Positions 18,250 through 27,546 are shown, counted from the stretch's first letter. The stretch: 64,000 bases of DNA from Lentibacillus siamensis (GCF_039522605.1 NZ_BAAADS010000012.1:248001-312000); one strand, 5' to 3'. Notes: generated by a model from the sequence alone, not told the origin. Program-made: numbers and translations.

Positions 18250-18268
18250 TTGAAAAGTGGTGCTGATA

Positions 18269-19027
18269 TTGCAACGCTATTTTGTCCCTGAAGAGAACTG
18301 GCGGGAATCTATTGTTTTGATTCATGACGATGATGCACATCATATTCACCGTGTTATGCGTTGTCATGAAGGAGATCGGATTATATGCAATCATCCGGGT
18401 GGAAGCGCAGCAATATGCCGGATTATCTCTATCGGTCCAGCTGAAGTTCGCACAAGTATCGATGAGTGGCTGAGTGAATCTGCGGAATTGCCGGTTGATG
18501 TTACGATTGCCCAAGGGATTCCGAAGAGCGATAAATTTGAACTTGTGCTGCAGAAAGGCACAGAACTTGGTGCAAATGCTTTTATACCAGTTCAATCTGA
18601 GCGATCAGTTGCTTTATGGAATGACAAAAAAATGGAAAAGAAATTAAGCAGATTCCAGAAGATTGTTAAAGAAGCAAGTGAACAAAGTCATCGGAACAGG
18701 ATACCTGATATTTTGCAGGTATTATCTGTGGAGAAGATGGCTGCATATTTGGACAAGTATGATGTTAAATTGTTTGCATATGAGGAAGAAGCAAAGAGTA
18801 TGCCGGGTAAATCGCTTGGCAGTGTAATTAATAATCTGGAAAAAGGAAGTAATGTACTTGTCTATATCGGTCCGGAAGGCGGTATTTCTGAAAAAGAGGC
18901 GGCCGTCTTAACAGAACATTATTTTACGCCAATCAGACTGGGTCCCCGGATACTTAGAACAGAAACGGCCAGCTTATATGTATTGGCAAGCATTTCCTAT
19001 CATTTAGAAGAATTGAGGTGTACATGA
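18269..19027 (+). CDS. rsmE: 16S rRNA (uracil-1498-N3)-methyltransferase
   Basis: A 252-residue SPOUT-type methyltransferase that modifies U1498 of 16S rRNA. A small N-terminal PUA-like domain begins MQRYFVPEENWRES. The C-terminal knotted fold has VYIGPEGGISEKE and LGPRILRTETA, which form the SAM site. The start is taken as TTG 18269, giving the family start MQRYF; GTG codons at 18257 and 18260 are the alternatives. Its stop overlaps the mtaB start by one base, so translation is coupled. Confidence 0.92.
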   Translation: MQRYFVPEENWRESIVLIHDDDAHHIHRVMRCHEGDRIICNHPGGSAAICRIISIGPAEVRTSIDEWLSESAELPVDVTIAQGIPKSDKFELVLQKGTELGANAFIPVQSERSVALWNDKKMEKKLSRFQKIVKEASEQSHRNRIPDILQVLSVEKMAAYLDKYDVKLFAYEEEAKSMPGKSLGSVINNLEKGSNVLVYIGPEGGISEKEAAVLTEHYFTPIRLGPRILRTETASLYVLASISYHLEELRCT

Positions 19028-20379
19028 TGACAACTGTTGCCTTCCATACGTTAGGATGTAAAGTGAATCATTATGAAACAGAGGGAATCTGGAATATGTT
19101 TAAGGATAACGGGTACGAACGTGTGGATTTCGACCGCCAGTCAGATGTTTATGTTATCAATACCTGTACGGTAACCAATACCGGTGATAAAAAAAGCAGG
19201 CAGGTCATCCGCAGAGCAATTCGTAAAAATCCTGACTCCATTATTTGTGTAACAGGCTGCTATGCACAAACATCGCCTGGTGAAATTATGGAAATTCCAG
19301 GTGTGGATATTATTGTTGGAACACAGAATAGAAAGAAAATGCTTGATTACATTGAAGAACACAAAAAGACCCGTGAACCGATTAATGGTGTATCCAACAT
19401 TATGAAAAATCGTGTGTTTGAAGAGATGGATGTCCCTGAATTCACCGATCGGACAAGGGCTTCGTTAAAAATTCAGGAAGGCTGCAACAACTTTTGCACA
19501 TTCTGTATTATTCCATGGTCACGTGGTCTGCTTCGATCAAGAGACCCTGAAAATGTGGTGAAACAAGCACAAAGCCTCGTTGATGCGGGGTATAAGGAAA
19601 TTGTGCTTACAGGTATCCACACTGCCGGCTATGGAGAAGATATGAAAGATTATAATTTTGCAAAACTTCTCAGAGAATTGGAGACGAACGTTGAAGGTTT
19701 AAAACGGATTCGCATTTCATCGATTGAAGCCAGTCAGATTACGGATGAGGTAATTGAAGTGCTTGACAAGTCGGAAAAAATTGTGCGTCACCTGCACATT
19801 CCACTTCAGTCCGGTTCTGACTCTGTGCTCTCAAGAATGCGTAGAAAGTATTCCAGTGACTTTTATAAACAAAAGGTTAATAAAATCCGAAACGCACTTC
19901 CTGGATTGGCGATAACATCAGATGTCATTGTCGGTTTTCCGGGTGAAACGGAAGAAGAATTTACAGAAACCTGTAACTTCATAAAAGATATCGGCTATTC
20001 CGAGCTGCACGTATTTCCATTTTCGAGACGGACCGGAACGCCTGCTGCCAAAATGGATAACCAGGTAGATGATGATGTAAAAAATGAACGGGTTAGCCAA
20101 ATGATAGAGCTTTCCGATCAGCTTGCCAAAGAATATGCTGCAACGTATGAGAATGAGGTGCTTGAGGTTATTCCGGAAGAGCATGCATCAGAAGGTGATC
20201 AAAACATGCTTGTTGGCTATACAGATAATTATTTGAAGGTACGATTTAACGGTTCACAGGATTTAATCGGAAAAATTGTCCGTGTGAAAATTACCAAGTC
20301 CGGTTATCCGTATAATGCAGGAACCTTTGTGCGTGTTATGGATAATGCGACAAACGCCAATATCGGAGCTGCACAATAA
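19027..20379 (+). CDS. mtaB: tRNA t6A37 methylthiotransferase MtaB
   Basis: A 450-residue radical SAM enzyme that adds a methylthio group to t6A37 in tRNAs reading ANN codons. The N-terminal MTTase domain has three conserved Cys (LGCKVN, NTCTVT, VTGCYAQ). The radical SAM core has CNNFCTFC (about residues 154-161) and SSIEASQI. The C-terminal TRAM domain binds RNA. ATG 19027 has AGGTG eight bases upstream; ATG 19024 directly before it is possible. It closes the dnaJ-prmA-rsmE-mtaB run. Confidence 0.96.
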   Translation: MTTVAFHTLGCKVNHYETEGIWNMFKDNGYERVDFDRQSDVYVINTCTVTNTGDKKSRQVIRRAIRKNPDSIICVTGCYAQTSPGEIMEIPGVDIIVGTQNRKKMLDYIEEHKKTREPINGVSNIMKNRVFEEMDVPEFTDRTRASLKIQEGCNNFCTFCIIPWSRGLLRSRDPENVVKQAQSLVDAGYKEIVLTGIHTAGYGEDMKDYNFAKLLRELETNVEGLKRIRISSIEASQITDEVIEVLDKSEKIVRHLHIPLQSGSDSVLSRMRRKYSSDFYKQKVNKIRNALPGLAITSDVIVGFPGETEEEFTETCNFIKDIGYSELHVFPFSRRTGTPAAKMDNQVDDDVKNERVSQMIELSDQLAKEYAATYENEVLEVIPEEHASEGDQNMLVGYTDNYLKVRFNGSQDLIGKIVRVKITKSGYPYNAGTFVRVMDNATNANIGAAQ

Positions 20380-20406
20380 TCCCGGATCGTTCCGGGATTT
20401 ATTTTT
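20378..20406 (+). terminator. Terminator after mtaB
   Basis: AATCCCGGA (20378-20386) and TCCGGGATT (20391-20399) form a perfect stem with a TCGT loop, then a T-rich tail. It begins in the mtaB stop. Confidence 0.9.
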
Positions 20407-20471
20407 GTGCAGTATCATGCTATGATGAAATTAGAGGTACGTACAACTTAAATGAAAGGAAGAACCCTTAA

Positions 20472-21143
20472 ATGACTATGGATCTGGCAAAATATATTGA
20501 TCATACCCAATTAAAACCTGATACGAAGAAGGAAAAGATTGAACAGATTATCACTGAAGCAAAAACACACGGATTCGCTTCTGTTTGTGTAAACCCGTAT
20601 TGGGTTCCGTATTGCTACGAGAAATTACAGGAAACGGATGTAAAAGTATGTACAGTTATCGGATTTCCGCTGGGGGCTACCACTACTGCCGTAAAAGAAT
20701 TTGAAACGAAGCAGGCTATTCGGGATGGAGCAACAGAAGTGGATATGGTTATCAATGTTGGTGAACTTAAGTCCGGGAATCAGGATGCTGTACTTGCTGA
20801 TATTCAGACTGTCGTGGAAGCAGCCGGTAATGAAGCATTGACAAAAGTTATTATCGAAACTTCCCTACTGACTGATGATGAAAAAGTGCTTGCCTGTAAA
20901 CTTGCCAAACAGGCCCGGGCAGATTTTGTTAAAACGTCCACCGGATTTTCCGGCGGCGGTGCGACAGTTGATGATGTTAAACTAATGCGCGAAACTGTCG
21001 GCTCTAACATGGGTGTGAAAGCATCGGGAGGCATTCGCTCTCTCGAGGATACAAAGGCAATGATTGATGCTGGTGCAACCAGAATCGGGGCCAGTGCCGG
21101 AGTGGACATTCTGGCTGGTAATAAAGGTAAAGCGGATTATTGA
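20472..21143 (+). CDS. deoC: Deoxyribose-phosphate aldolase
   Basis: A 223-residue class I aldolase that splits 2-deoxyribose 5-phosphate into glyceraldehyde 3-phosphate and acetaldehyde, the last step of deoxynucleoside breakdown. Schiff-base and proton-relay residues are in DFVKTSTGF and VKASGGIRS. Further conserved motifs are IDHTQLKPD and VDMVINVG. AAAGGAAG precedes ATG 20472. Here it stands alone after mtaB rather than with nucleoside transport genes as in B. subtilis. Confidence 0.96.
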   Translation: MTMDLAKYIDHTQLKPDTKKEKIEQIITEAKTHGFASVCVNPYWVPYCYEKLQETDVKVCTVIGFPLGATTTAVKEFETKQAIRDGATEVDMVINVGELKSGNQDAVLADIQTVVEAAGNEALTKVIIETSLLTDDEKVLACKLAKQARADFVKTSTGFSGGGATVDDVKLMRETVGSNMGVKASGGIRSLEDTKAMIDAGATRIGASAGVDILAGNKGKADY

Positions 21144-21157
21144 TTCAAAATTATAAG

Positions 21158-21186
21158 TTGACCTGCATACGGGGTTATATTATAAT
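21158..21186 (+). promoter_or_regulatory. Sigma-A promoter of rpsU
   Basis: TTGACC (21158-21163), a 17-base spacer and TATAAT (21181-21186). It is a near-consensus promoter fitting high ribosomal protein expression. Confidence 0.88.
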
Positions 21187-21255
21187 TATCAATGACATGT
21201 AAAGTTCTGCATGTTTGTATACTTTGTTTTATGCTTCGGAGGGAGGGAAATTAGC

Positions 21256-21432
21256 ATGTCAAATACAACTCGCGTTCGTAAAAACGAGAATCTCGAGGAT
21301 GCTCTTCGCCGCTTCAAGCGCAGCGTTTCAAAAAGCGGTACACTTCAGGAATACCGTAAGCGTGAACACTATGAAAAGCCAAGTGTAAGACGCAAGAAGA
21401 AATCTGAAAATGCCAGAAAGCGCAGATATTAA
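21256..21432 (+). CDS. rpsU: 30S ribosomal protein S21
   Basis: A 58-residue, strongly basic protein (SNTTRVRKNENLEDALRRFK at the start, KKKSENARKRRY at the end) of the small-subunit platform, where it helps mRNA binding. Length and ends match Bacillus S21. GGAGGGAGGG lies upstream of ATG 21256; a longer in-frame reading from 21211 has no support. It is co-transcribed with yqeY. Confidence 0.97.
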   Translation: MSNTTRVRKNENLEDALRRFKRSVSKSGTLQEYRKREHYEKPSVRRKKKSENARKRRY

Positions 21433-21448
21433 AAGAAGGTGCAAGAGC

Positions 21449-21895
21449 ATGACATTAATGGAACAGCTGAACCAAGACATGAAGCAGGCCATGAAAAGTA
21501 AGGATAAGGAAAAATTAACAGTTATCCGAATGGTCAAAGCTTCAGTGCAAAATGAATCGATTAAACTTGGTAACAAAGATCTTTCCGAAGATGAAGAATT
21601 GACAGTTCTGTCAAGAGAACTGAAACAAAGGAAGGATTCCCTCCAGGAATTTAAATCAGCTGGGCGAGATGATCTTGTTAAAAAACTTGAAACTGAAATC
21701 AATATTTTACAAGAATATATGCCTCAACAGCTTTCCGAAAGTGAGCTGGAGGCAATAGTTCAGACTACGATTCAGGAAGTGAATGCCACTTCCAAAAAAG
21801 ATATGGGAAAAGTTATGAGTGCAGTCATGCCCAAGGTTAAAGGAATGGCTGATGGTTCACAGATTAACAAATTGGTTCAAAAGCATTTAAATTAA
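21449..21895 (+). CDS. yqeY: GatB/YqeY domain protein
   Basis: A 148-residue protein made only of the YqeY domain, the helical tail module also found at the C-terminus of the amidotransferase subunit GatB, where it helps hold tRNA. The stand-alone role is unproven. Typical features are LNQDMKQAMKSKDKEKLTVIR, LQEYMPQQLSESELEAIV and DMGKVMSAVMPKVKG. ATG 21449 follows GAAGGTGC; a longer reading from 21410 would overlap rpsU and is rejected. It lies 16 bases after rpsU. Confidence 0.94.
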   Translation: MTLMEQLNQDMKQAMKSKDKEKLTVIRMVKASVQNESIKLGNKDLSEDEELTVLSRELKQRKDSLQEFKSAGRDDLVKKLETEINILQEYMPQQLSESELEAIVQTTIQEVNATSKKDMGKVMSAVMPKVKGMADGSQINKLVQKHLN

Positions 21896-21906
21896 TATTT
21901 TATTGG

Positions 21907-21935
21907 AAGCCCCGTCAATTTGGACGGGGCTTTTT
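21907..21935 (+). terminator. Terminator after yqeY
   Basis: AAGCCCCGTC pairs with GACGGGGCTT around a short loop, followed by five T in all. It is a strong GC-rich stem. Confidence 0.92.
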
Positions 21936-22039
21936 AACGCGTATGGGTAAAACATCAACCACTAGGAAATAATTGAGTTCAATTATTTGTAAATCTGCTC
22001 CCCATTTTATTCCGAATGTGATACTATTTATGTAAGAAT

Positions 22040-22065
22040 TGAAACCATTTTACTATTTTTCCGTA
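22040..22065 (+). promoter_or_regulatory. Sigma-W promoter of yqeZ-floA-yqfB
   Basis: TGAAAC (22040-22045), exactly 16 bases, then CGTA (22062-22065): the exact ECF sigma-W consensus. In B. subtilis the yqeZ-yqfA-yqfB operon belongs to the sigma-W envelope-stress regulon, so sequence and context agree. Confidence 0.9.
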
Positions 22066-22107
22066 TGTAAAATTGACACCATTAAAAGCGGGAGGGGGTG
22101 AGGGCGT

Positions 22108-23454
22108 TTGCATAAATTTTACAAATACATAATCATGCTTCTCATCGCTGCATCTTCCCTTTTTATCGCAATGTCTTCGATTCAGGCGAATGATGGTGGT
22201 AAGTCTGTTTATATTATACCGGTAAAAGATGAAGTGGAACGTGGACTCGAGTCATTCATTCAGCGGACAACTGACGAAGCGGTTAAGGACGGTGCAGATC
22301 ATATCATATTTGAGATTGATACACCTGGTGGGCGTGTTGATGCTGCTGGCAACATTGCAGAAATCCTCCAGAACTTGGAAATTCCGACTACATCTTTTAT
22401 TGTTAATCGTGCTTTGTCGGCGGGGTCCTATATCGCACTCAATACGGATACTATTTACATGGAACCGCAAGCAACAATGGGGGCAAGCGGGGTGATTAAT
22501 CAGGATGGCACCGCTGCCGGCAAAAAAGCTCAGTCGGCGTGGATAGCAGCGATGAAAACCGCTGCGGAATCAACGGGTAAGGACCCGTTATATGCAGTAG
22601 CGATGGCTGATCCAAGTATTAATTTACCTGAATATGGTGCTGGTGAGGGAAAATACCTGACCCTCGGAGCGGAATCAGCTAAGGATGTAGGGTATTCTGC
22701 TGGTACTGTTCAGGATCGAAGTGAATTATTGACGGAACTGAACCTTTCCAATGCAACAGTCATTGAGAAAGAACCGACACTGTCTGAAAAAATTGCCCGA
22801 TTTATAACGAACCCTGTTGTGGTGCCCATTCTTTTATCGCTTGCCAGCCTTGGGTTAATTATTGAAGTGTTTTCACCAGGGTTTGGTATTCCTGGTACAG
22901 TGGGTTTATTGTCATTAATCCTGTTCTTTTACGGGCACGTTGTTGCAGGACTTGCAGGTATGGAAGCGATTGTTTTACTGATTATTGGACTGATGCTGAT
23001 TTTGGCTGAGTTTTTTGTCCCGGGTGGTATTGTCGGGATACTTGGGATTGGTGCAATCATTGCTTCATTAATTATGTCCGGACAGGATTTAGGGCATATG
23101 GCAATGAGTATAGGCATTGCTTTTATCGTTGCGTTAATTGCTATTGTTATCCTATTTAGGAATGTAGGGCTGGAAAAAGGTATTTTCCGTCATATTATTC
23201 TTAAAGACAGTACAATGACAGAACAGGGATATGTATCTGCGTCAAATCGGCTGGAACTGATTGGACTTCGGGGTCGAACAGCAACTCCCTTACGTCCTTC
23301 AGGAACTGCAGTCTTTGATGATGAGCGGATTGATGTTGTTACGGAAGGCAGTTTTATCGCCCAGAATCAGCCCGTTAAAGTTGTGAAAGTTGAAGGAGTT
23401 CGCGTAGTGGTGAGAGAGTTAATGAACAATGAAAATGAACAGGAGGAATCTTGA
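22108..23454 (+). CDS. yqeZ: NfeD1b-type membrane serine protease
   Basis: A 448-residue protein with a signal sequence (about residues 1-28), a ClpP/SppA-like protease domain (about 32-215, with GGRVDAAGNI and NRALSAGSYIA holding the candidate catalytic Ser), several membrane spans (about 235-355) and a C-terminal OB-fold NfeD domain (about 370-440, with LRGRTATPLRPSGTAVF). The family acts with flotillin FloA in membrane organisation and stress. The start is TTG 22108 after GGGAGGGGGTG. Its TGA overlaps the floA ATG by one base. Confidence 0.92.
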   Translation: MHKFYKYIIMLLIAASSLFIAMSSIQANDGGKSVYIIPVKDEVERGLESFIQRTTDEAVKDGADHIIFEIDTPGGRVDAAGNIAEILQNLEIPTTSFIVNRALSAGSYIALNTDTIYMEPQATMGASGVINQDGTAAGKKAQSAWIAAMKTAAESTGKDPLYAVAMADPSINLPEYGAGEGKYLTLGAESAKDVGYSAGTVQDRSELLTELNLSNATVIEKEPTLSEKIARFITNPVVVPILLSLASLGLIIEVFSPGFGIPGTVGLLSLILFFYGHVVAGLAGMEAIVLLIIGLMLILAEFFVPGGIVGILGIGAIIASLIMSGQDLGHMAMSIGIAFIVALIAIVILFRNVGLEKGIFRHIILKDSTMTEQGYVSASNRLELIGLRGRTATPLRPSGTAVFDDERIDVVTEGSFIAQNQPVKVVKVEGVRVVVRELMNNENEQEES

Positions 23455-24443
23455 TGGATATTCAACTTATGCCAATAATTATTATTGCAGTTATATTAAT
23501 TGTTGTGGCGGTATTATTTACGTTTATCCCTGTGATGCTTTGGATCAGTGCTCTGGCAGCAGGGGTTAAGGTCGGTATTTTTACGTTGGTTGGGATGCGG
23601 CTGCGTAGAGTTATTCCTTCCAGGGTCATCAACCCGCTGATTAAAGCACATAAAGCCGGGCTGAGTGTAACGACAAACCAGCTTGAAAGTCATTATCTGG
23701 CTGGTGGTAATGTTGACAGAGTAGTCAATGCATTGATTGCTGCACAACGCGCAAACATTGAGTTGAGCTTCGAACGGACGGCGGCGATTGACCTTGCCGG
23801 GCGTGATGTACTTGAAGCCGTTCAAATGAGTGTAAATCCTAAAGTAATTGAAACCCCGTTTATTTCCGGTATCGCAATTGACGGGATTGAAGTAAAAGCA
23901 AAAGCGAGAATCACAGTTCGTGCTAACATTGATCGTCTAGTCGGTGGTGCTGGTGAAGAAACTGTAATCGCCCGTGTCGGTGAAGGAATTGTAAGTACAA
24001 TTGGTAGTTCGGTAACACATGCGAAAGTATTGGAAAATCCGGACTCCATCTCCCAAAATGTTTTGTCGAGGGGACTTGATGCCGGCACTGCATTTGAAAT
24101 TTTATCGATTGATATTGCAGATATTGATATAGGTAAAAACATTGGCGCTATTTTGCAAACAGATCAGGCCGAAGCGGATAAGAATATTGCTCAGGCCAAA
24201 GCTGAAGAGCGCCGTGCCATGGCTGTCGCACAAGAACAGGAAATGGCTGCAAAAGTTGAAGAAATGCGTGCTAAAGTGGTGGAAGCTGAAGCAGATGTAC
24301 CACGTGCACTTGCAGAAGCGCTGCGTTCCGGAAATCTTGGTGTAATGGATTATATGAATTACAAAAACATTGATGCCGATACCGATATGCGTGACTCCAT
24401 TGGAAAACTATCACAGGATGATGAGGAAGATAGCAATAAATAA
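23454..24443 (+). CDS. floA: Flotillin-like protein FloA
   Basis: A 329-residue scaffold protein of bacterial membrane microdomains. It has an N-terminal hydrophobic segment (about residues 6-45), a PHB/SPFH-like domain (about 50-230, with GIVSTIGSSVTHAKVLENPD) and an Ala/Glu-rich coiled coil (about 235-295, with AQAKAEERRAMAVAQEQEM) that drives oligomerisation. ATG 23454 overlaps the yqeZ stop, with AGGAGG upstream, so expression is coupled and sigma-W dependent. Confidence 0.95.
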   Translation: MDIQLMPIIIIAVILIVVAVLFTFIPVMLWISALAAGVKVGIFTLVGMRLRRVIPSRVINPLIKAHKAGLSVTTNQLESHYLAGGNVDRVVNALIAAQRANIELSFERTAAIDLAGRDVLEAVQMSVNPKVIETPFISGIAIDGIEVKAKARITVRANIDRLVGGAGEETVIARVGEGIVSTIGSSVTHAKVLENPDSISQNVLSRGLDAGTAFEILSIDIADIDIGKNIGAILQTDQAEADKNIAQAKAEERRAMAVAQEQEMAAKVEEMRAKVVEAEADVPRALAEALRSGNLGVMDYMNYKNIDADTDMRDSIGKLSQDDEEDSNK

Positions 24444-24470
24444 GAACTGAATCTGGAAAGGAGCCTTGCA

Positions 24471-24932
24471 ATGGAGCAATTTCTCCCTTTTCTTATACTT
24501 ATCATCTTTGGGCTTGTTAGCGCCTTTTCGTCCAAATCAAAAGAAAAAAAAGCCATGAAATCGGAAAAAAAAATAGTTGATAAGCAAAACCCAGCTAATA
24601 ATTCAACCGAAAAAAAGACTGCAGAAACAAGTGCGCAGCAGACATACGATACAGATTTTGGTGATAAGGAAGAACACCATGCCTTGCATAGGGAAAAAGA
24701 AAGGTCGCAGACACAAATTGAAATGGATAAACGTAAATATGAGAGTCTTATGTCTTCACAACGGCGTACGTTGGACAAAGGTCTTTCTGCTGAACAGAAA
24801 CGGTTTAAGAAAAGAGTCAGGAGCAATCTGAATAAAAAAGGACTGGTCAATGGTGTTATCATGTCAGAGGTTCTAGGAAAGCCAAGGTCAATGAAACCAT
24901 ATAACAGTTCAATATCCGAAAAAAGAAAATAA
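24471..24932 (+). CDS. yqfB: YqfB-like membrane-anchored protein
   Basis: A 153-residue protein with one N-terminal hydrophobic segment (MEQFLPFLILIIFGLVSAF, residues 1-19). A long, highly charged tail follows, rich in Lys, Glu, Ser and Gln, with coiled-coil character near EEHHALHREKERSQTQIEM. No catalytic motif is seen. The name comes from position as third gene of the yqeZ-floA operon, 27 bases after floA. The role is unknown; a partner or adaptor of the flotillin scaffold is a guess from context. Confidence 0.72.
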   Translation: MEQFLPFLILIIFGLVSAFSSKSKEKKAMKSEKKIVDKQNPANNSTEKKTAETSAQQTYDTDFGDKEEHHALHREKERSQTQIEMDKRKYESLMSSQRRTLDKGLSAEQKRFKKRVRSNLNKKGLVNGVIMSEVLGKPRSMKPYNSSISEKRK

Positions 24933-24939
24933 ATAAAGC

Positions 24940-24982
24940 GAACCACTTTCAAACATCCAGTTGCTGAAAGTGGTTCTTTTTT
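24940..24982 (+). terminator. Terminator after yqfB
   Basis: GAACCACTTTCA pairs perfectly with TGAAAGTGGTTC, followed by six T. It ends the sigma-W operon. Confidence 0.93.
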
Positions 24983-25026
24983 ACGCTCTTAACCGCATAA
25001 ATATGATGTGAGAGGGGGCCACAGCT

Positions 25027-25308
25027 ATGAAAAAATTACAGCAGCGAATCGCTCCATTGCTGACAAAGTATTTGGACCTTCCATCGGATGTCATGCTGGA
25101 ATTGCCGAGAATCACAACAATCGGACAAATTCATGTATACATAGAAAATCACAAAGGACTTGTTGTGTATTCCGATAACGAGCTGACAGTGAGGGCAAAT
25201 AAAGGATTGATACAGATTACAGGAAAATCATTCGTATTAAAAACGATGCTGCCTGAAGAAATCCTGCTGGAAGGTACCATAACGGACATTAAATTCATTT
25301 CTGAATAA
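25027..25308 (+). CDS. yqfC: Sporulation protein YqfC
   Basis: A 93-residue protein of the YabP/YqfC family, expressed in the mother cell in Bacillus. It matches by length and by the pattern LPRITTIGQIHVYIENHKGL followed by a short beta-rich end (LLEGTITDIKFISE). The exact role is unknown. GAGAGGGGG precedes ATG 25027. A CATAAAT near 24995 could be part of a sigma-E -10, but no -35 was identified. yqfD follows closely, so the two probably form an operon. Confidence 0.88.
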   Translation: MKKLQQRIAPLLTKYLDLPSDVMLELPRITTIGQIHVYIENHKGLVVYSDNELTVRANKGLIQITGKSFVLKTMLPEEILLEGTITDIKFISE

Positions 25309-25335
25309 ATGATACCAGGGGCAAAGGGTGAGAAT

Positions 25336-26538
25336 ATGAAACAAATGCAAGGTTCTTATTTAACGGGCTATGTCACCATTAGAATTAACGGGTTAAAACC
25401 GGAAAATTTTTTTCAGGCGTGTGCTGATAAAGGTGTTTTTGTCTGGAATATTCGAAAGGAATCGGATATAGTCTGTACTGGGAATATAAGGTTAAAAGAT
25501 TTGAAAACCATCAAAAGGATTAAACGGACATCTGACTGTAAAATTAGTTTTGTTGGCAAAAAAGGACTGCCGTTTATTCTCAAGAAATTGACAATTCGGA
25601 AAGAAATTATTACTGCTTTTGTGATGAGTATACTGCTCATTTTCTTTCTGTCCAATATTATTTGGGAAGTTCGAATTACCGATGTTCCAACAGATTTGGA
25701 GGAGGAAATCAGTAAGCAGCTGGAGGAATATGGCATTCATCAGGGAGCATGGACGTTTTCGATTGCTGAATCGAGTGTGATTCAGCAAAAACTGATTCAT
25801 GATATACCGGAGCTTCTATGGGTCGGCGTGCACAAGAAAGGGACAACCTTTGTTCTGGAAGGTGTCGAAAAAACAATCGTAGAAGAGGAAGAAAAGGAAG
25901 GACCGAGAAACCTTGTGGCCGCTAAAAAGGGTGTTATTCAGAAGATGTATGTATCCAAGGGTGTTCCGAAAGCTCAGGTGAACGATTACGTGGAGCCTGG
26001 TGATCTATTGGTCTCCGGCAAGCTGCGGTTTGATGAAAATAAAAAGGACAAGAAATACGAACTGGTCGAAGCTGAAGCTGATATTATCGCCAAAACCTGG
26101 TACGAGGTTTCGGTCACAGTTCCACTCGAAGCTAGTCATGAATTACTTACGGGTGAACGGAAAAGTAAATATTACCTTAAATTAAACGATTTTGAGTTAC
26201 CTGTTTGGGGATTTGGTTCACCGGAATTTGATAATATTCATAAAGAACGAAATGTAAATGATTTATATTTTTTAAAATGGGAACTGCCGTTTAAAATGGT
26301 TGAAACTATTTTAAGCGAAAAGAAGTATAACAAAGTAAAGCGAAGTAAAGAAGAAGCAATTAAAATTGGAATCAAACAGGCAAAGAGAGAACTTCAGCTC
26401 CAGCTCGGAAATGACGCAAGGGTTGTCTCTGAAAATATTTTGCATGAAACCACTGAGAATGGTAAAGTTAAATTAATCTTATATATGACAGTAAAAGAAG
26501 ATATTGTAAAGGAAGTACCAATACGTCAAGGAGATTGA
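25336..26538 (+). CDS. yqfD: Sporulation protein YqfD
   Basis: A 400-residue protein with a cytoplasmic N-terminal part, one membrane span (about residues 89-108, FVMSILLIFFLSNIIWEVRI) and a large outer domain with repeated beta-rich segments. The family is conserved in spore formers and is mother-cell expressed in B. subtilis; its role is not settled. ATG 25336 has AAAGGGTGA upstream, so it is preferred over ATG 25309 directly after the yqfC stop. The stop lies two bases before the phoH start. Confidence 0.9.
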   Translation: MKQMQGSYLTGYVTIRINGLKPENFFQACADKGVFVWNIRKESDIVCTGNIRLKDLKTIKRIKRTSDCKISFVGKKGLPFILKKLTIRKEIITAFVMSILLIFFLSNIIWEVRITDVPTDLEEEISKQLEEYGIHQGAWTFSIAESSVIQQKLIHDIPELLWVGVHKKGTTFVLEGVEKTIVEEEEKEGPRNLVAAKKGVIQKMYVSKGVPKAQVNDYVEPGDLLVSGKLRFDENKKDKKYELVEAEADIIAKTWYEVSVTVPLEASHELLTGERKSKYYLKLNDFELPVWGFGSPEFDNIHKERNVNDLYFLKWELPFKMVETILSEKKYNKVKRSKEEAIKIGIKQAKRELQLQLGNDARVVSENILHETTENGKVKLILYMTVKEDIVKEVPIRQGD

Positions 26539-26540
26539 TT

Positions 26541-27500
26541 ATGTCAGGAAACTTTAAAACAATAGATTTACAGCTGAAAACACCAAGTGAAGCGTTGGAA
26601 CTGTTTGGTACGAATGATAAATTTTTGAAACAGATTGAACAGCAAATGGATATTACCATTGTAACAAGAGGCGAGCAGGTGCATGTATCAGGGAATGAAG
26701 AAGATGCAGCCTTGGCGGAAGATTTGCTAATAACGCTACTGTCGGTGGTCAGGAAAGGATTGACGATCACTGAACGGGACGTTGTGTATGCAGCTGATTT
26801 GGCTAAAAAGGGAAAACTGAATCAGTTTGAAGCTTTGTTCGAAGATGAGATTACAAAGAATGCGAATGGAAAGTCCATTCGGGTGAAAACACTTGGTCAA
26901 AAAAGTTATATCGCCGCAATTAAATCACATGATCTTGTTTTTGGAATAGGACCAGCAGGAACAGGCAAAACTTATCTTGCCGTAGTGATGGCGATTCGCG
27001 CCTTGAAGAATGGTGAAGTGAAACGGATTATTTTAACCCGTCCGGCAGTTGAAGCGGGTGAAAGTCTCGGTTTTCTGCCTGGTGATTTAAAAGAAAAGGT
27101 TGATCCATATTTAAGACCATTGTATGATGCACTTCACGATGTGCTTGGAGCGGAACATACGTTACGCCTGATTGAACGGGATACAATTGAGATTGCTCCG
27201 TTGGCGTATATGCGCGGAAGAACATTGGATGATGCATTTGTCATTTTGGACGAGGCTCAGAATACGACACCGGAACAAATGAAAATGTTTCTGACCCGAC
27301 TTGGCTTTGGCTCCAAAATGGTCATCACCGGTGATATTACCCAGATTGATTTGCCAAAAGGGGTTAAATCCGGCTTGTACACAGCGAATAATTTACTCGC
27401 TTCCGTTGATGGTATTTCCTTTATTCGACTAACACAAACTGATGTAGTAAGACACCCGCTGGTGCAGAAAATTATTAATGCCTATGAAAACGCTAAGTAA
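26541..27500 (+). CDS. phoH: PhoH family ATPase
   Basis: A 319-residue P-loop protein with Walker A GPAGTGKT (about residues 139-146) and Walker B FVILDEAQNT. A KH-like N-terminal region precedes it. PhoH-type ATPases resemble the helicase half of RecD and are linked to RNA or ribosome metabolism; genetic linkage to ybeY, as here, supports that. AAGGAG lies eight bases before ATG 26541. An intrinsic terminator separates it from pgpH. Confidence 0.94.
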   Translation: MSGNFKTIDLQLKTPSEALELFGTNDKFLKQIEQQMDITIVTRGEQVHVSGNEEDAALAEDLLITLLSVVRKGLTITERDVVYAADLAKKGKLNQFEALFEDEITKNANGKSIRVKTLGQKSYIAAIKSHDLVFGIGPAGTGKTYLAVVMAIRALKNGEVKRIILTRPAVEAGESLGFLPGDLKEKVDPYLRPLYDALHDVLGAEHTLRLIERDTIEIAPLAYMRGRTLDDAFVILDEAQNTTPEQMKMFLTRLGFGSKMVITGDITQIDLPKGVKSGLYTANNLLASVDGISFIRLTQTDVVRHPLVQKIINAYENAK

Positions 27501-27517
27501 GGTTTGATGAAAAAGTG

Positions 27518-27546
27518 TAAGACCCTATCGATAAGGGGTCTTATTT
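27518..27546 (+). terminator. Terminator after phoH
   Basis: TAAGACCC (27518-27525) pairs with GGGTCTTA (27536-27543), followed by a short T-rich tail. Moderate strength; read-through to pgpH is possible. Confidence 0.7.
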
